Shown one piece after another: positions 52,651 to 61,588 of a stretch of 64,000 nt of DNA. The translations under genes and the position numbers were made by a program. Source of the DNA: Polluticoccus soli. GTDB taxonomy: Bacteria; Bacteroidota; Bacteroidia; Chitinophagales; Chitinophagaceae. Under the pieces are notes generated by a model. The model ran no database searches. It saw only the letters and a list, made by a program, of their open reading frames with translations, and had not been told where the DNA came from. Numbering within the stretch: position 1 is the stretch's first letter; each line of letters begins with the position of its first letter. The stretch lies in contig NZ_JARJHT010000002.1 in the NCBI RefSeq assembly GCF_029269745.1, positions 558,001-622,000 on the forward strand, read 5' to 3'.

Positions 52651-53987
52651 TATTGCAATACTATTTTACTCGTCACTGTTCCTTCTTCAAACTGGCTTTG
52701 TACAGAGTACACACCGGCTGGTAAACCTGACAGGTCAAAGGTATAAATAGTTTTGCCGTTTTCTGAATTGATTTGCTTTATAGACTGTCCCATCATATTT
52801 ATGACGTGAATGCTTTTTAGCGTCTGCGTGTTTGAAAAGCTAATTGTAGCCAGACCATTTGTGGGATTAGGGAAGATCTCAACGGTAGTAGTTTGTGCGA
52901 TGTCGTCTACCCCCGTTGGCCATTGGAGTACTTCAGGATGCTGTGTAAGACCCACAGACGGACCACCAGGCGCAATTTGCGCAAGCATGCGTGTCACTTG
53001 TCCCTTAGTGAACATTACTGTGCACTTGTCGCCCGTATAGTCCATGTAATTCATATACATTTCTCCACCAGTTTGGGGAGAGTTAACACAATTTGCGATG
53101 ACAGTCGGGAAACTGCAGTTTTGATTAGCATCACTTTGTTCTGGCGTATCACCCACCTCATCATCATCTCCGCACTGACCAGAACCAACATTGGTATTGC
53201 CCCAGATGTGCCACAGATTAAAGAAGTGACCCATTTCGTGTACAAGGGTGCGACCACTGTCTGCGCCTGTCACATACGCACCTACACTAGGTGATTTCTT
53301 CTGTCCAAAAACCTGATAGTCGATCACGATGCCCTGGAATTGAGCGATGCCCAACAACGAAGCGTAATTTGGGCTATATCCCCAGCCCATCAAACCAGGA
53401 TAGTTAATATTTACTATCCAGACATTAAGATATTTTTCAGGGTCCCAGGGGTCAAGGCCACCAGCAACAACATCTTTCATGCTGTCAGTTTGCTTTCCAT
53501 AGCCGCCAAAACCTACAGGCGCTACTTTCACCTCTACGCCCAAGGTTCCTTTTCCATCTGGTTTGCGGTGAGGCAAAGTAAAATATACATTGGCGTGGCC
53601 AAACCGAGATTTGAAGGCAGTATGCATTTTTGTGCTATCAGGGTTCTGTCCGTTAAAATCCCTGTTTAATGCATCTAATTGAAGCGTTGCTCTTTTGTAA
53701 AGACCTTCAACGCCACCGACCTGATTTATTTCCGCCTGGGTAAGAACCACATGAAAGACCACCGGTATCATCGGTGTGGCTGTGGTCTTTTGAGCTGTAT
53801 TAGCGATCACCTGATCGTAAGCCGCAACTTGCTCATTTACATCTTTTTTAAATTGTTCGTACTTGGGCAGGAAGGTTGGGTCGTTGGCAAGTTTGTTGTT
53901 CAGTAAATCTGTGTGCGCGCACTGTTGGGCATTAGCATTTCCTACAGCTGCAACCACTAAGGAAGCAGCAACTAACAATTTTTTCAT
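52650..53987 (-). CDS. M43-family zinc metalloprotease with T9SS sorting domain
   Basis: 445 residues with a signal peptide (MKKLLVAASLVVAAVGNANAQ). The zinc site is LVHEMGHFFNLWHIWG (H-E-x-x-H-x5-H) followed by a Met-turn MNYMDYTGD, as in pappalysins/cytophagalysin. An N-terminal propeptide (about 22-110) contains PMIPVVFHVVLTQ. The last 75 residues are a type A sorting domain (VEIFPNPTNGLATISF). It is predicted to be secreted by T9SS and calcium/zinc dependent. Confidence 0.92.
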   Translation of the reverse strand: MKKLLVAASLVVAAVGNANAQQCAHTDLLNNKLANDPTFLPKYEQFKKDVNEQVAAYDQVIANTAQKTTATPMIPVVFHVVLTQAEINQVGGVEGLYKRATLQLDALNRDFNGQNPDSTKMHTAFKSRFGHANVYFTLPHRKPDGKGTLGVEVKVAPVGFGGYGKQTDSMKDVVAGGLDPWDPEKYLNVWIVNINYPGLMGWGYSPNYASLLGIAQFQGIVIDYQVFGQKKSPSVGAYVTGADSGRTLVHEMGHFFNLWHIWGNTNVGSGQCGDDDEVGDTPEQSDANQNCSFPTVIANCVNSPQTGGEMYMNYMDYTGDKCTVMFTKGQVTRMLAQIAPGGPSVGLTQHPEVLQWPTGVDDIAQTTTVEIFPNPTNGLATISFSNTQTLKSIHVINMMGQSIKQINSENGKTIYTFDLSGLPAGVYSVQSQFEEGTVTSKIVLQ

Positions 53988-54039
53988 TAAAAATAATTAG
54001 ATTGTATTTAACAAATAGACAGTCCGCAATTTACGGAAA

Positions 54040-54648
54040 TTATTTCGATTTACGGGCGTTGATCTCGTCCCTGATGTTAATGGCCCGAACATAATCTTCC
54101 TGGTCTAAGACCTGCTGCAGAAGCTTGTTTAGGTCCTCAAGGCTCATATTTTTAAGATCTTTATCGCCGCCTTCCACCTTACTGCCAGTTCCTGTGCCAG
54201 CTGCGGCCTTTGTTTCAGAGGATGATGGGTCGTCAGTTTGGTCAAGATATAGACCGGCTGCTTCTAATATATTCTCGTAAGTGTATATACGACAGCTTGC
54301 GCGAACCGCCAGTGCAAGTGCGTCAGATGTTCTGGAGTCGATTTCTATTGTTTCGCTACCGTTTTGGCAAATGAGTTTTGCAAAGAAAATACCTTCCTCA
54401 AGTTTGTAGATAAGCACTTCGGTCAGGTCGATACCGAACGTTGACATGAAGTTGGCAAAAAGATCGTGAGTCAGTGGTCTACTTGGCTGCATGCGCTCCA
54501 AAGCTACGGCTATAGCCTGCGCCTCAAACCCACCAATTACAATAGGTAATCTGCGAAGCCCATTTACCTCGCCGAGCACGACTGCATAAGAATGGGTCTG
54601 GGTGATACTATGGGAGAGCGCAACAATTTCCAATTCTATCTTTTTCAT
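54040..54648 (-). CDS. Bifunctional nuclease-family protein (DUF151) with UVR motif
   Basis: 202 residues. Residues 1-130 are the BFN/DUF151 domain (LPIVIGGFEAQAIAVALE, RPLTHDLFANFM, IDSRTSDALALAVRASCRIY). A low-complexity linker (Thr/Gly/Ser) leads to a C-terminal UvrB/UvrC motif, SLEDLNKLLQQVLDQEDYVRAINIRDEI. The nuclease activity is known from plant homologues; the UVR motif suggests contact with repair or protease adaptors. Confidence 0.88.
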   Translation of the reverse strand: MKKIELEIVALSHSITQTHSYAVVLGEVNGLRRLPIVIGGFEAQAIAVALERMQPSRPLTHDLFANFMSTFGIDLTEVLIYKLEEGIFFAKLICQNGSETIEIDSRTSDALALAVRASCRIYTYENILEAAGLYLDQTDDPSSSETKAAAGTGTGSKVEGGDKDLKNMSLEDLNKLLQQVLDQEDYVRAINIRDEINARKSK

Positions 54649-54710
54649 TACTCAGCGATCTTTCAAATCAGTTATTTGTGAAGGTAATAATTTTTCCAAA
54701 AATGAACATT

Positions 54711-57227
54711 TTAAAACAAAGTTGGTGCTTTTGCTTCATTACCTTCTTCTTCAGTTTCAGATACTAATGATGCTTCTTTTAGGTCATTGCCTGCAATTCG
54801 CGTGCCTACAGCCTTCCAGCCGGTTACGTCTACAACCTCTTCCAGTGCTACTTCTTCTTCAATAAGCTCAGACTTCTTCTTACCACTTCTTAGCACTACA
54901 ATGGGTTGCGGGTGGGTTGTCACCAGCTCCAGGAAATTTCCATCGCCTTCTCTGATGAACAAGTATTTGTTTTTCAGTGACTGAGATTCGATCTTGAAGC
55001 GCTTAGCGTTATACTGATCAGATTTACTGTCATAATAAATTGCGCTGACTATTTTTTCGGGTACGAACTTTTCGATGAGTAGTATCGCGTCTGTATCGTA
55101 TCGGTTAGTCAATTCAAAATCAGTAAGTTCGTATGAACCGTCCTTATAGAAGGCAATAATGCGATCGCTATCTTCAAAACTGCCCAGGAAAATACCATTG
55201 CCGTCTTTGTTGAGCCTGCCGACTGTATTGTCATACCAGATTTTTTGACCTGACAGGGTAGAGCGGCCTTTCTCCTTGAATTTGACGCTCTTTACTGGAT
55301 ACTTCGTCACCTGGTTACCCTGTGCGCTACGGCCTTTTATTTCCAACTCTTCAAAGTAGAAATCAAGAACTTTTACGCGCGCTTTGCTTCCTGGCGAAAG
55401 AGTGATGGTTACCACCTCAGCCTCGCCATTAGGGTTCGCTGTGAAGTACAACAATTTGCTATTGGGATTGCCTTTGGTCAGGTCGTACTCTTTATCGCGG
55501 GTAATGCCGGTTACATTGAAGCGCTTACCGTAAGCAATGCCAGTCTTGCCATCCACATAGATCATGTTGTAGGTGGTGCGTTCATCATTTTTCACAAACA
55601 CCGCCAGGTGAATAATATCCTTGCCTACAAACACTTTCTCTGCCACTTTGGTCACCATCATTTTGCCATCCTTGCGGAAAACGATGATATTGTCAAGGTC
55701 AGAGCAATCAAAAGCAAATTCGTCCTTCTTTAAGCTGGTGCCTATGAACCCTTCTTTGTAGTTTACATATAGCTTAGTATTTGCAATAGCCACAGTATGC
55801 GCCTGTATTGTTTCAAACGGACGGATCTCGGTTTTGCGTTCGCGTCCTTTGCCATACTTTTTCAAAAGGTTTTCGTAGTAGGCTATTGCGTAATCGTTGA
55901 GGTTCTCGATATTGAGTTTCACGTCTTCTATACTGGCCTCAACACCCTTAATGTGCTCATCAGCTTTAAAGCTGTCGAATTTTGAAATACGCTTGATGCG
56001 TATTTCAGTTAGTTTTACGATATCCTCTTGTGTTATCTCTCTCCTGAATTTCTTCTTGTAAGGTTTCAACCCAGCGTCTATGGCATTCAGTACGCCCTCC
56101 CAGGTTGTCTGCTCTTCTATATCGCGATAGATACGTTTCTCGATAAATATCTTTTCCAGCGACGAATAATGCCAGTCATCTTCCAGCTCGCCAAGTTTTA
56201 TCTGCAGCTCTTTCAGCAGCAGGCTCTTTGTATGCGTTACAGAGAGTTTGAGTAGGTCAGATACACCTATGAAATGAGGTTTTTCCTCAATTATGACGCA
56301 TGCGTTGGGAGATAGAGATATCTCGCAATCAGTGAAGGCATACAATGCATCAATCGTCTGGTCAGTGGAAACACCCGGGGCCAACTGTATGATCAGTTCT
56401 ACATCTTTAGCAGTATTGTCGGTTACCGATTTGATCTTGATTTTTCCACTGTCGTTAGCCTTCAGGATGCTATCAACAAGCTGGCTAGTCGTGGTGCTAT
56501 AAGGCACGTCTCGTATAGCCAGCGTCTTTTTGTCTACCTCTTCAATGCGTGTACGCACGCGCACACGGCCGCCCCGCATACCATCATTGTAGTTGCTTAC
56601 GTCCATCATAGCGCCCGTAGCAAAATCAGGGTACAACTCAAATTTGCGCCCTTTAAGGTGCTTTATTGAGCATTCCAGGAGTTCGCAAAAGTTATGGGGC
56701 AATATTTTCGTCGATAAACCCACGGCAATACCGTCGGCACCTTGTGCCAACAGCAGCGGAAACTTGAGGGGAAGAGTTACCGGCTCATTTTTGCGGCCGT
56801 CGTAGCTCAATTGCCATTCCGTGGTTTTAGGGTTGAATGCAACATCCAATGCAAATTTCGAAAGGCGGCCCTCTATGTAACGAGCAGCAGCAGCACTATC
56901 ACCAGTTCGCACGTCGCCCCAGTTACCCTGTGTGTCGATCAGTAGGTCTTTCTGCCCAATGTTGATGATAGCATCGCCAATAGAAGCGTCACCATGCGGG
57001 TGGTACTGCATGGTTTGCCCGATCACGTTGGCGATTTTATTGTATCGGCCATCGTCCATTTCCCGCATAGCGTGCAATATGCGTCGCTGCACGGGTTTTA
57101 GGCCATCTTCTATCGCTGGAACAGCTCGTTCCAGTATAACATAGCTTGCATAATCCAGGAACCAGCTTTCATACATCTGGTTAATAAATACCGAGTTTTG
57201 CTCGGCATGTCCGTTCTGTTCGCTCAT
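54711..57227 (-). CDS. parC: DNA gyrase/topoisomerase IV subunit A (ParC-like)
   Basis: 838 residues from the ATG at 57227 (MSEQNGHAEQNS), supported by an exact -7 box at 57252-57259. The breakage-reunion domain has HPHGDASIGDAI (quinolone region) and the active-site Tyr in AAAARYIEGRLS. A coiled coil near 430-480 and a C-terminal beta-pinwheel domain (about 510-790) follow. No GyrA box (Q-R-R-G-G-K-G) is seen, which favours topoisomerase IV. The partner parE is not in the window. Confidence 0.9.
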   Translation of the reverse strand: MSEQNGHAEQNSVFINQMYESWFLDYASYVILERAVPAIEDGLKPVQRRILHAMREMDDGRYNKIANVIGQTMQYHPHGDASIGDAIINIGQKDLLIDTQGNWGDVRTGDSAAAARYIEGRLSKFALDVAFNPKTTEWQLSYDGRKNEPVTLPLKFPLLLAQGADGIAVGLSTKILPHNFCELLECSIKHLKGRKFELYPDFATGAMMDVSNYNDGMRGGRVRVRTRIEEVDKKTLAIRDVPYSTTTSQLVDSILKANDSGKIKIKSVTDNTAKDVELIIQLAPGVSTDQTIDALYAFTDCEISLSPNACVIIEEKPHFIGVSDLLKLSVTHTKSLLLKELQIKLGELEDDWHYSSLEKIFIEKRIYRDIEEQTTWEGVLNAIDAGLKPYKKKFRREITQEDIVKLTEIRIKRISKFDSFKADEHIKGVEASIEDVKLNIENLNDYAIAYYENLLKKYGKGRERKTEIRPFETIQAHTVAIANTKLYVNYKEGFIGTSLKKDEFAFDCSDLDNIIVFRKDGKMMVTKVAEKVFVGKDIIHLAVFVKNDERTTYNMIYVDGKTGIAYGKRFNVTGITRDKEYDLTKGNPNSKLLYFTANPNGEAEVVTITLSPGSKARVKVLDFYFEELEIKGRSAQGNQVTKYPVKSVKFKEKGRSTLSGQKIWYDNTVGRLNKDGNGIFLGSFEDSDRIIAFYKDGSYELTDFELTNRYDTDAILLIEKFVPEKIVSAIYYDSKSDQYNAKRFKIESQSLKNKYLFIREGDGNFLELVTTHPQPIVVLRSGKKKSELIEEEVALEEVVDVTGWKAVGTRIAGNDLKEASLVSETEEEGNEAKAPTLF

Positions 57228-57251
57228 TGTTCTGTCGTCCGGTCTTTGGTG

Positions 57252-57259
57252 CAAAAATA
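57252..57259 (-). promoter_or_regulatory. -7 element of parC
   Basis: TATTTTTG on the minus strand is an exact TAnnTTTG, 24 nt before the ATG at 57227. A T-rich stretch (GTTTTTC) lies near -33. Confidence 0.6.
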
Positions 57260-57344
57260 TTCGCAATTCGCGTTGAAAAACATTAAATTTTGTGCAATGT
57301 GTATTTCGGTTGCTATGGCGTGAGTAAGAATTGTCAGAAAATGA

Positions 57345-57370
57345 AAAGGTCCGGCAACTGCCGGACCTTT
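57345..57370 (-). terminator. Rho-independent terminator
   Basis: An 11-bp stem AAAGGTCCGGC / GCCGGACCTTT with a 4-nt loop lies 17 nt after the stop of the lipoprotein gene at 57388. Confidence 0.8.
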
Positions 57371-57387
57371 CTTTATACCTGAGCTGG

Positions 57388-57807
57388 TTATTGTACAGTC
57401 AAAGTAAGACTCACTTTGTTGATAAGTCCGTCGCGGTTTACCACGGCAAATGTATACTTGTCTACAGCAGCAGCATCCTCAGTTGTGATATTGTAGTCAT
57501 AGCTGAATTTATCGCCATCGACACCTGTGAGATTTTGTGTGTATACGGTAGATTCTGCGCCATTATTCCTCGAGCGTGTGATCGTGAACTTCGTGAGCAC
57601 GTCTTTGTCTTCGGTTTTTTCCGCGTTTATGCCAATTTTTACAGCCGTTTTCCTGGCAACGGTGGCGTCAGACGATGTATAGCCTTGTGTAGTTTTAAAT
57701 TCGATCTTTGGCAAAAGACCTTCATCTTCGTCTTTATCGCAAGAAGTGAGTGACAGTGATCCGATTGAAAGCAATGCGATGGCAGCTGCAGTAAATATTT
57801 TCTTCAT
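57388..57807 (-). CDS. Small lipoprotein, unknown function
   Basis: 139 residues. A signal peptide with lipobox SLTSC gives the lipidated Cys near 23, followed by DKDEDEG, an acidic +2 region that often marks surface-exposed Bacteroidota lipoproteins. The rest is a single beta-sandwich-like domain (KTAVKIGINAEKTEDKDVLTKFTITRS). It is monocistronic, with its own terminator. Confidence 0.75.
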   Translation of the reverse strand: MKKIFTAAAIALLSIGSLSLTSCDKDEDEGLLPKIEFKTTQGYTSSDATVARKTAVKIGINAEKTEDKDVLTKFTITRSRNNGAESTVYTQNLTGVDGDKFSYDYNITTEDAAAVDKYTFAVVNRDGLINKVSLTLTVQ

Positions 57808-57853
57808 TTTTTATAAAATTTGAGTGTGATTTATTGTGTTGGTTGGATTGTAT

Positions 57854-58390
57854 TTAGGCCCATATTGTTTCCGGAGGCTGACTAATAAATCGTTTATAGC
57901 CGCAAGACGGCCTGTCGTTTGTTTCCGGTGTTTTGGGTGTAAGGGGCCTATAAAAAGGTATTACGGGTAGTGTTGCTATATTATGTGAGGCATATGGCCA
58001 GAAAAAAACTATCGGCTTAGGTGTTCTTTGTGGTTTGGTCTCAATGTTCCTACTGAACTGCCTGTGAAGTTCAGATTCATCTTCATCTTGTATCACAATG
58101 CATCTTACCGTATCTACATCTGTTGTATATGATACAAGATCGTACATCGTTCCATTGAGGCATATTTCGTTTTCGTTTTTATCAAAAAGGCGCTCGAACT
58201 TTTGTGTGCCTAAAGAAAGTTGTAAAAAACGGTCGTTATCTCTGACCCTATTCCTGATAGCTTCTCTTTGTTCGGTTTTAATGCTCTGTACTTGCATTGA
58301 GTAATGCAGTGGTTGTATAAAATGCAGGAACCATGCACCAATCAGTACATACAGGATGATTTGTGGGCAATATTTTAGAAAAGAAAGCAC
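57854..58390 (-). CDS. Single-pass membrane protein linked to a TonB receptor
   Basis: 178 residues. One N-terminal helix (IILYVLIGAWFLHFIQPL) is followed by a charged soluble region rich in Arg, Glu and Asp with a Cys in NEICLNGTMYDL and VDTVRCIVIQDE, and a Pro-rich end. It begins 2 nt after the TonB-receptor stop, so the two are co-translated. No family is recognised; a role in the same uptake process is likely by position. Confidence 0.68.
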   Translation of the reverse strand: MLSFLKYCPQIILYVLIGAWFLHFIQPLHYSMQVQSIKTEQREAIRNRVRDNDRFLQLSLGTQKFERLFDKNENEICLNGTMYDLVSYTTDVDTVRCIVIQDEDESELHRQFSRNIETKPQRTPKPIVFFWPYASHNIATLPVIPFYRPLTPKTPETNDRPSCGYKRFISQPPETIWA

Positions 58391-58392
58391 CG

Positions 58393-60414
58393 TTACTTCA
58401 CCTTGAGCTGAAGGCTGGCTGAAATTATGAAATTAATGCCCTGGTTGTATAACCCATAGTATTTTATTCGGGACAAGTGATCCGTGTAAGCTTTATCAAG
58501 CAGATTTTTACAGGAGGCCTGTAGGCGAACGTTGTTACCTTTTATTCGCGCGGTCGTGCCTGCATGGATGTTCACCAGGGCATAATCAACAGTCGTTGTC
58601 TCAAATTGTGCGGGATCATTTTGAGGAAAAACATATTCCAGCTCTGGCTCAACAAAAAATAATTGGCGTCCGGTGTTATCAGATCTGCTATAGTTAACTG
58701 ATGACACTGACCTAAATGCCGGGATAAATGGAAGATTGCCTCCGGTTGTGAACTCTCCTTTCACCGCGGAGAAGGTTTCTTTGATGTTAAGGTTGTTTAG
58801 CGGTGTTACTGTAGCGATCATTTCGCCTCCATATAATGTTGCATCCTGCTGTATGTAACGGTATCGCGGAAATCCATACCAGTCTGGCTCTTCTGATAGT
58901 GTGAGGTAGATGTAGTTGGCAAAGTGGTTATAAAATCCCGAAGCGGAAACAAAGAGCTTTTTGCCGGTCAGTTCTATCTCCAGATCTCCGTTTATGTTTT
59001 GTTCCATGTCCAGCACTGGATTGCCAATTTCGGCCCTGTAGGTGCCTTCGTGCAATCCATTCGACGATAATTCGGCCAGGTTTGGTGCGCGGTTACCCGT
59101 CGCGATATTGCTTTTTACAAGCAACCATCGGGCAGGGCTGTAACTAAGTCCGGCGATCATATTGAATGAACCCCGGTTATTACTTATAGGTCCTAAAGAA
59201 GTATCCGGTGTATTATCATTACCCACGTTAAGGATACCTGTTTTGAATGTCTGAATGCGCTTGTAATTATACCCGGCGCCAGCTTCGATAACTACTTTGT
59301 TTAAGTTATAATGAAGAAATGCACCGAGATTATTCTCGGCCATCTGTGCATCTGGTATTAGAATGCGTTTCCCGTAATTGGTATTGTTTTCGTACGTCAG
59401 TTGCTGGTTGACTACGAATTGCAGGTTGTTGCTAACTGGTTTTTCCCATCGCGCGTTTTCCAGCAATGATAGCAAATGCATATCAAGACTTATTTCTCCG
59501 CCACCTTCATCCTCTTTTCGGCGGTTGCTCTGTATGCCTGCATTTATTTTAAGTTTCGAACTCTTTAAATCAAATGTGTTTTGCGAACTGAATACGTTGA
59601 GTAGGACATTGTGGTGAGGACCGCTCATAGCGCGCGCGCCCCGGTTGTCTTCATCAAAAAACTGGGGTAGCCCTTCCATGATAAAGCCCATCTGGCTATA
59701 GGAAAAGTTGTAAGCATTGTTTTGCTCCCACGATCCTTTCTTGAAACCATAGCCCGCTTTAAGATAATAGCCATTGTTACGTGAGTTCAGCACACGATCA
59801 CCCTTGCCGTCTAAATAGTCTGCATGTGTTTCGATACCAGCCCTAATACGCCACCATTTATTGTTTTTCAGGGAAGAATAGCCGACATTGGTTAAAGTGC
59901 CGAGCGTATTAGAATACATCCTGGTGTTGACATCGAGAAATTTGCCTTGCAGATCGGGTGTTTCTTCAATGATATTGATAATGCCGCCAACAGCATCGGT
60001 ACCATATAAAATAGATGCCGGGCCTTTGATGACCTCTACCCGGTCTATACCTATTTGCGAAAGTCCAAGTCCATGTTCGTCCTGGAATTGCTGATTGTCG
60101 AACCGCAAACCGGAAAGCAACACCAAAACGCGGTTGCCATACAGGCCACGAATAACTGGTTTGCTGATGGCAATGCCTGTGCGCATCTGGTTGATACCGG
60201 GTACCGTCGACAATGCGTCAGAAAGGTTATTAGGAGAGGTGAATTCCAGTTCTGTTCGGGAAAGGGGAACAATATTTAGGCATGATTGCCTGGAGGTAGT
60301 GGCCTCAATGCCTGAAATAACCACTTCCTGCAACCTGTTGGTATCAGTTACCTGTGCGAACGCGTTGTGTTGAAAAAATAGGCATAACAGCCCGGCCAGA
60401 ACCAATCTCTTCAT
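58393..60414 (-). CDS. TonB-dependent outer-membrane receptor
   Basis: 673 residues. Signal peptide MKRLVLAGLLCLFFQHNAFAQ, then a short TonB box-like region (LQEVVISG), a plug domain (about 40-150: NLSDALSTVPGINQMRTG, PVIRGLYGNRVLVLLSGLRF, VEVIKGPASILYGTDAVGGIINI) and a 22-strand barrel to the end. There is no carboxypeptidase-like N-terminal domain and no SusD partner, so it is not a glycan system; a metal, heme or cofactor substrate is likelier. Ligand unknown. Confidence 0.9.
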   Translation of the reverse strand: MKRLVLAGLLCLFFQHNAFAQVTDTNRLQEVVISGIEATTSRQSCLNIVPLSRTELEFTSPNNLSDALSTVPGINQMRTGIAISKPVIRGLYGNRVLVLLSGLRFDNQQFQDEHGLGLSQIGIDRVEVIKGPASILYGTDAVGGIINIIEETPDLQGKFLDVNTRMYSNTLGTLTNVGYSSLKNNKWWRIRAGIETHADYLDGKGDRVLNSRNNGYYLKAGYGFKKGSWEQNNAYNFSYSQMGFIMEGLPQFFDEDNRGARAMSGPHHNVLLNVFSSQNTFDLKSSKLKINAGIQSNRRKEDEGGGEISLDMHLLSLLENARWEKPVSNNLQFVVNQQLTYENNTNYGKRILIPDAQMAENNLGAFLHYNLNKVVIEAGAGYNYKRIQTFKTGILNVGNDNTPDTSLGPISNNRGSFNMIAGLSYSPARWLLVKSNIATGNRAPNLAELSSNGLHEGTYRAEIGNPVLDMEQNINGDLEIELTGKKLFVSASGFYNHFANYIYLTLSEEPDWYGFPRYRYIQQDATLYGGEMIATVTPLNNLNIKETFSAVKGEFTTGGNLPFIPAFRSVSSVNYSRSDNTGRQLFFVEPELEYVFPQNDPAQFETTTVDYALVNIHAGTTARIKGNNVRLQASCKNLLDKAYTDHLSRIKYYGLYNQGINFIISASLQLKVK

Positions 60415-60443
60415 TCCGATAAAGATAGCTATTGGGAGGCGTT

Positions 60444-60962
60444 TTATGTAGTAACAGGCAAAGAAACGCGGCTAGCCAGCCAGCTTTCGCCCAACGGTAT
60501 CAACCATCCGTTCAACAACTCTTTCCTGGTTGCGGCGATGTTATTAAAGAATAACGTATCCCTGGTGAGAAACCCTTTGTCGATAGCATACTGCACCTGC
60601 CCAAACGGAAGCATCTCGGCCTTGTCTTTTACGAGGAAGGTGAGGGTCATCCTGTCAAACAGGTTTACACTATACTGGCGCTCTATGCTTTTGATGATAC
60701 GTACAGATGAATCGGTGCTACAGCCACTAACGCTTACGTCGGTTTCGTCGGCCATCATAACTATGAACTGTTTGAACAGCAGTTTTGCCCAGCCTTTCAC
60801 AGGATCCCCATGTGAATTCCATTGAGTGTAAAATTGGTAAAGCTGTTCGTTTATCTCATTCTCCTCTTTTTCGGAAAAAGGCCTGTTGCTTTGGTATATC
60901 CAAACCCGTGCGTTGTCTGAAAAATCGGCCGGTATGATATTCACTAATTCCGCTATCTGCAT
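60444..60962 (-). CDS. Bacteroidota-specific protein often named 'ABC transporter ATPase'
   Basis: 172 residues with V-W-I-Y-Q-S-N-R, FYTQWNSHGDPVKGWAKLLFKQFIVMMADET, VSGCSTDSSVRIIKSIE and the C-terminal GWLIPLGESW. There is no Walker A, signature or any ABC feature, so the common database name is misleading. The Ser-Gly-Cys-Ser-Thr-Asp motif is strongly conserved in homologues as I recall them. A -7 box ends 5 nt before the ATG. Function unknown. Confidence 0.78.
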   Translation of the reverse strand: MQIAELVNIIPADFSDNARVWIYQSNRPFSEKEENEINEQLYQFYTQWNSHGDPVKGWAKLLFKQFIVMMADETDVSVSGCSTDSSVRIIKSIERQYSVNLFDRMTLTFLVKDKAEMLPFGQVQYAIDKGFLTRDTLFFNNIAATRKELLNGWLIPLGESWLASRVSLPVTT

Positions 60963-60967
60963 AGATG

Positions 60968-60975
60968 CAAAGTTA
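60968..60975 (-). promoter_or_regulatory. Candidate -7 element, possibly leaderless
   Basis: TAACTTTG on the minus strand is an exact TAnnTTTG whose last base is 5 nt from the ATG at 60962. It lies in the 15-bp gap after the 60978 gene. No -33 TTTG is clear. Confidence 0.4.
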
Positions 60976-60977
60976 CG

Positions 60978-61586
60978 TCAGAAAGTTTGATGCATCAGGC
61001 CTGTAGAATGGTCAAGATTGTTAATATATTCGTTAAGCATTCTAGCCATCTCGTTATGGTGACGTTTCCTCGCAAAAAAGCTCCAAACCGAAGTGAAGTG
61101 GCTGTTTAGTAATATGCGTTTGTCGTCTGCAATAAATAGTAATATTTCGCGGTCTTCTTCACCAGCGCTGATATTGCGGCTAAGTATCTGAAATACTTCC
61201 GGTATGTCTGGATGCTGGGAAAATGCAAGGTGGTGGAGTTTCAGGAACTCTTGTACCAGCACCCTGTTTTCCGCTATGTGATAGTCGGTAGGAACACTAA
61301 TGAATTTTAGTGATTGCAGGTATCGAATGATGCTTGCCGAAAAATTGGTTACAACCGCAATCGCCATCAGGATACTCAATGTTGCCGGGCGTTCACCGCG
61401 TCCAGCTCTGTCGTAAACAGAGGCCGCAATGGTGATCAAAAGCAGGATAAGAAAAATACCGCTAAACACTGCGGGCAGCAACCTTTTGGCTTTGGGTCTG
61501 TATTTCAGGTGTTGCCTGATGTAGGACATTTCATTTACAAGGTCGTCACTCCATCGTGCTTCACTGCTTTGAGGTAATGCTTTCAT
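60978..61586 (-). CDS. Two-helix membrane protein, unknown function
   Basis: 202 residues. Two transmembrane helices (about 39-60 and 75-95) are followed by a cytoplasmic region with a helical tail (ARMLNEYINNL). The N-terminal 35 residues are charged. No family is recognised. It follows the CCG-domain gene by 2 nt, so it is probably in the same transcript. Confidence 0.68.
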   Translation of the reverse strand: MKALPQSSEARWSDDLVNEMSYIRQHLKYRPKAKRLLPAVFSGIFLILLLITIAASVYDRAGRGERPATLSILMAIAVVTNFSASIIRYLQSLKFISVPTDYHIAENRVLVQEFLKLHHLAFSQHPDIPEVFQILSRNISAGEEDREILLFIADDKRILLNSHFTSVWSFFARKRHHNEMARMLNEYINNLDHSTGLMHQTF

Positions 61587-61588
61587 AA

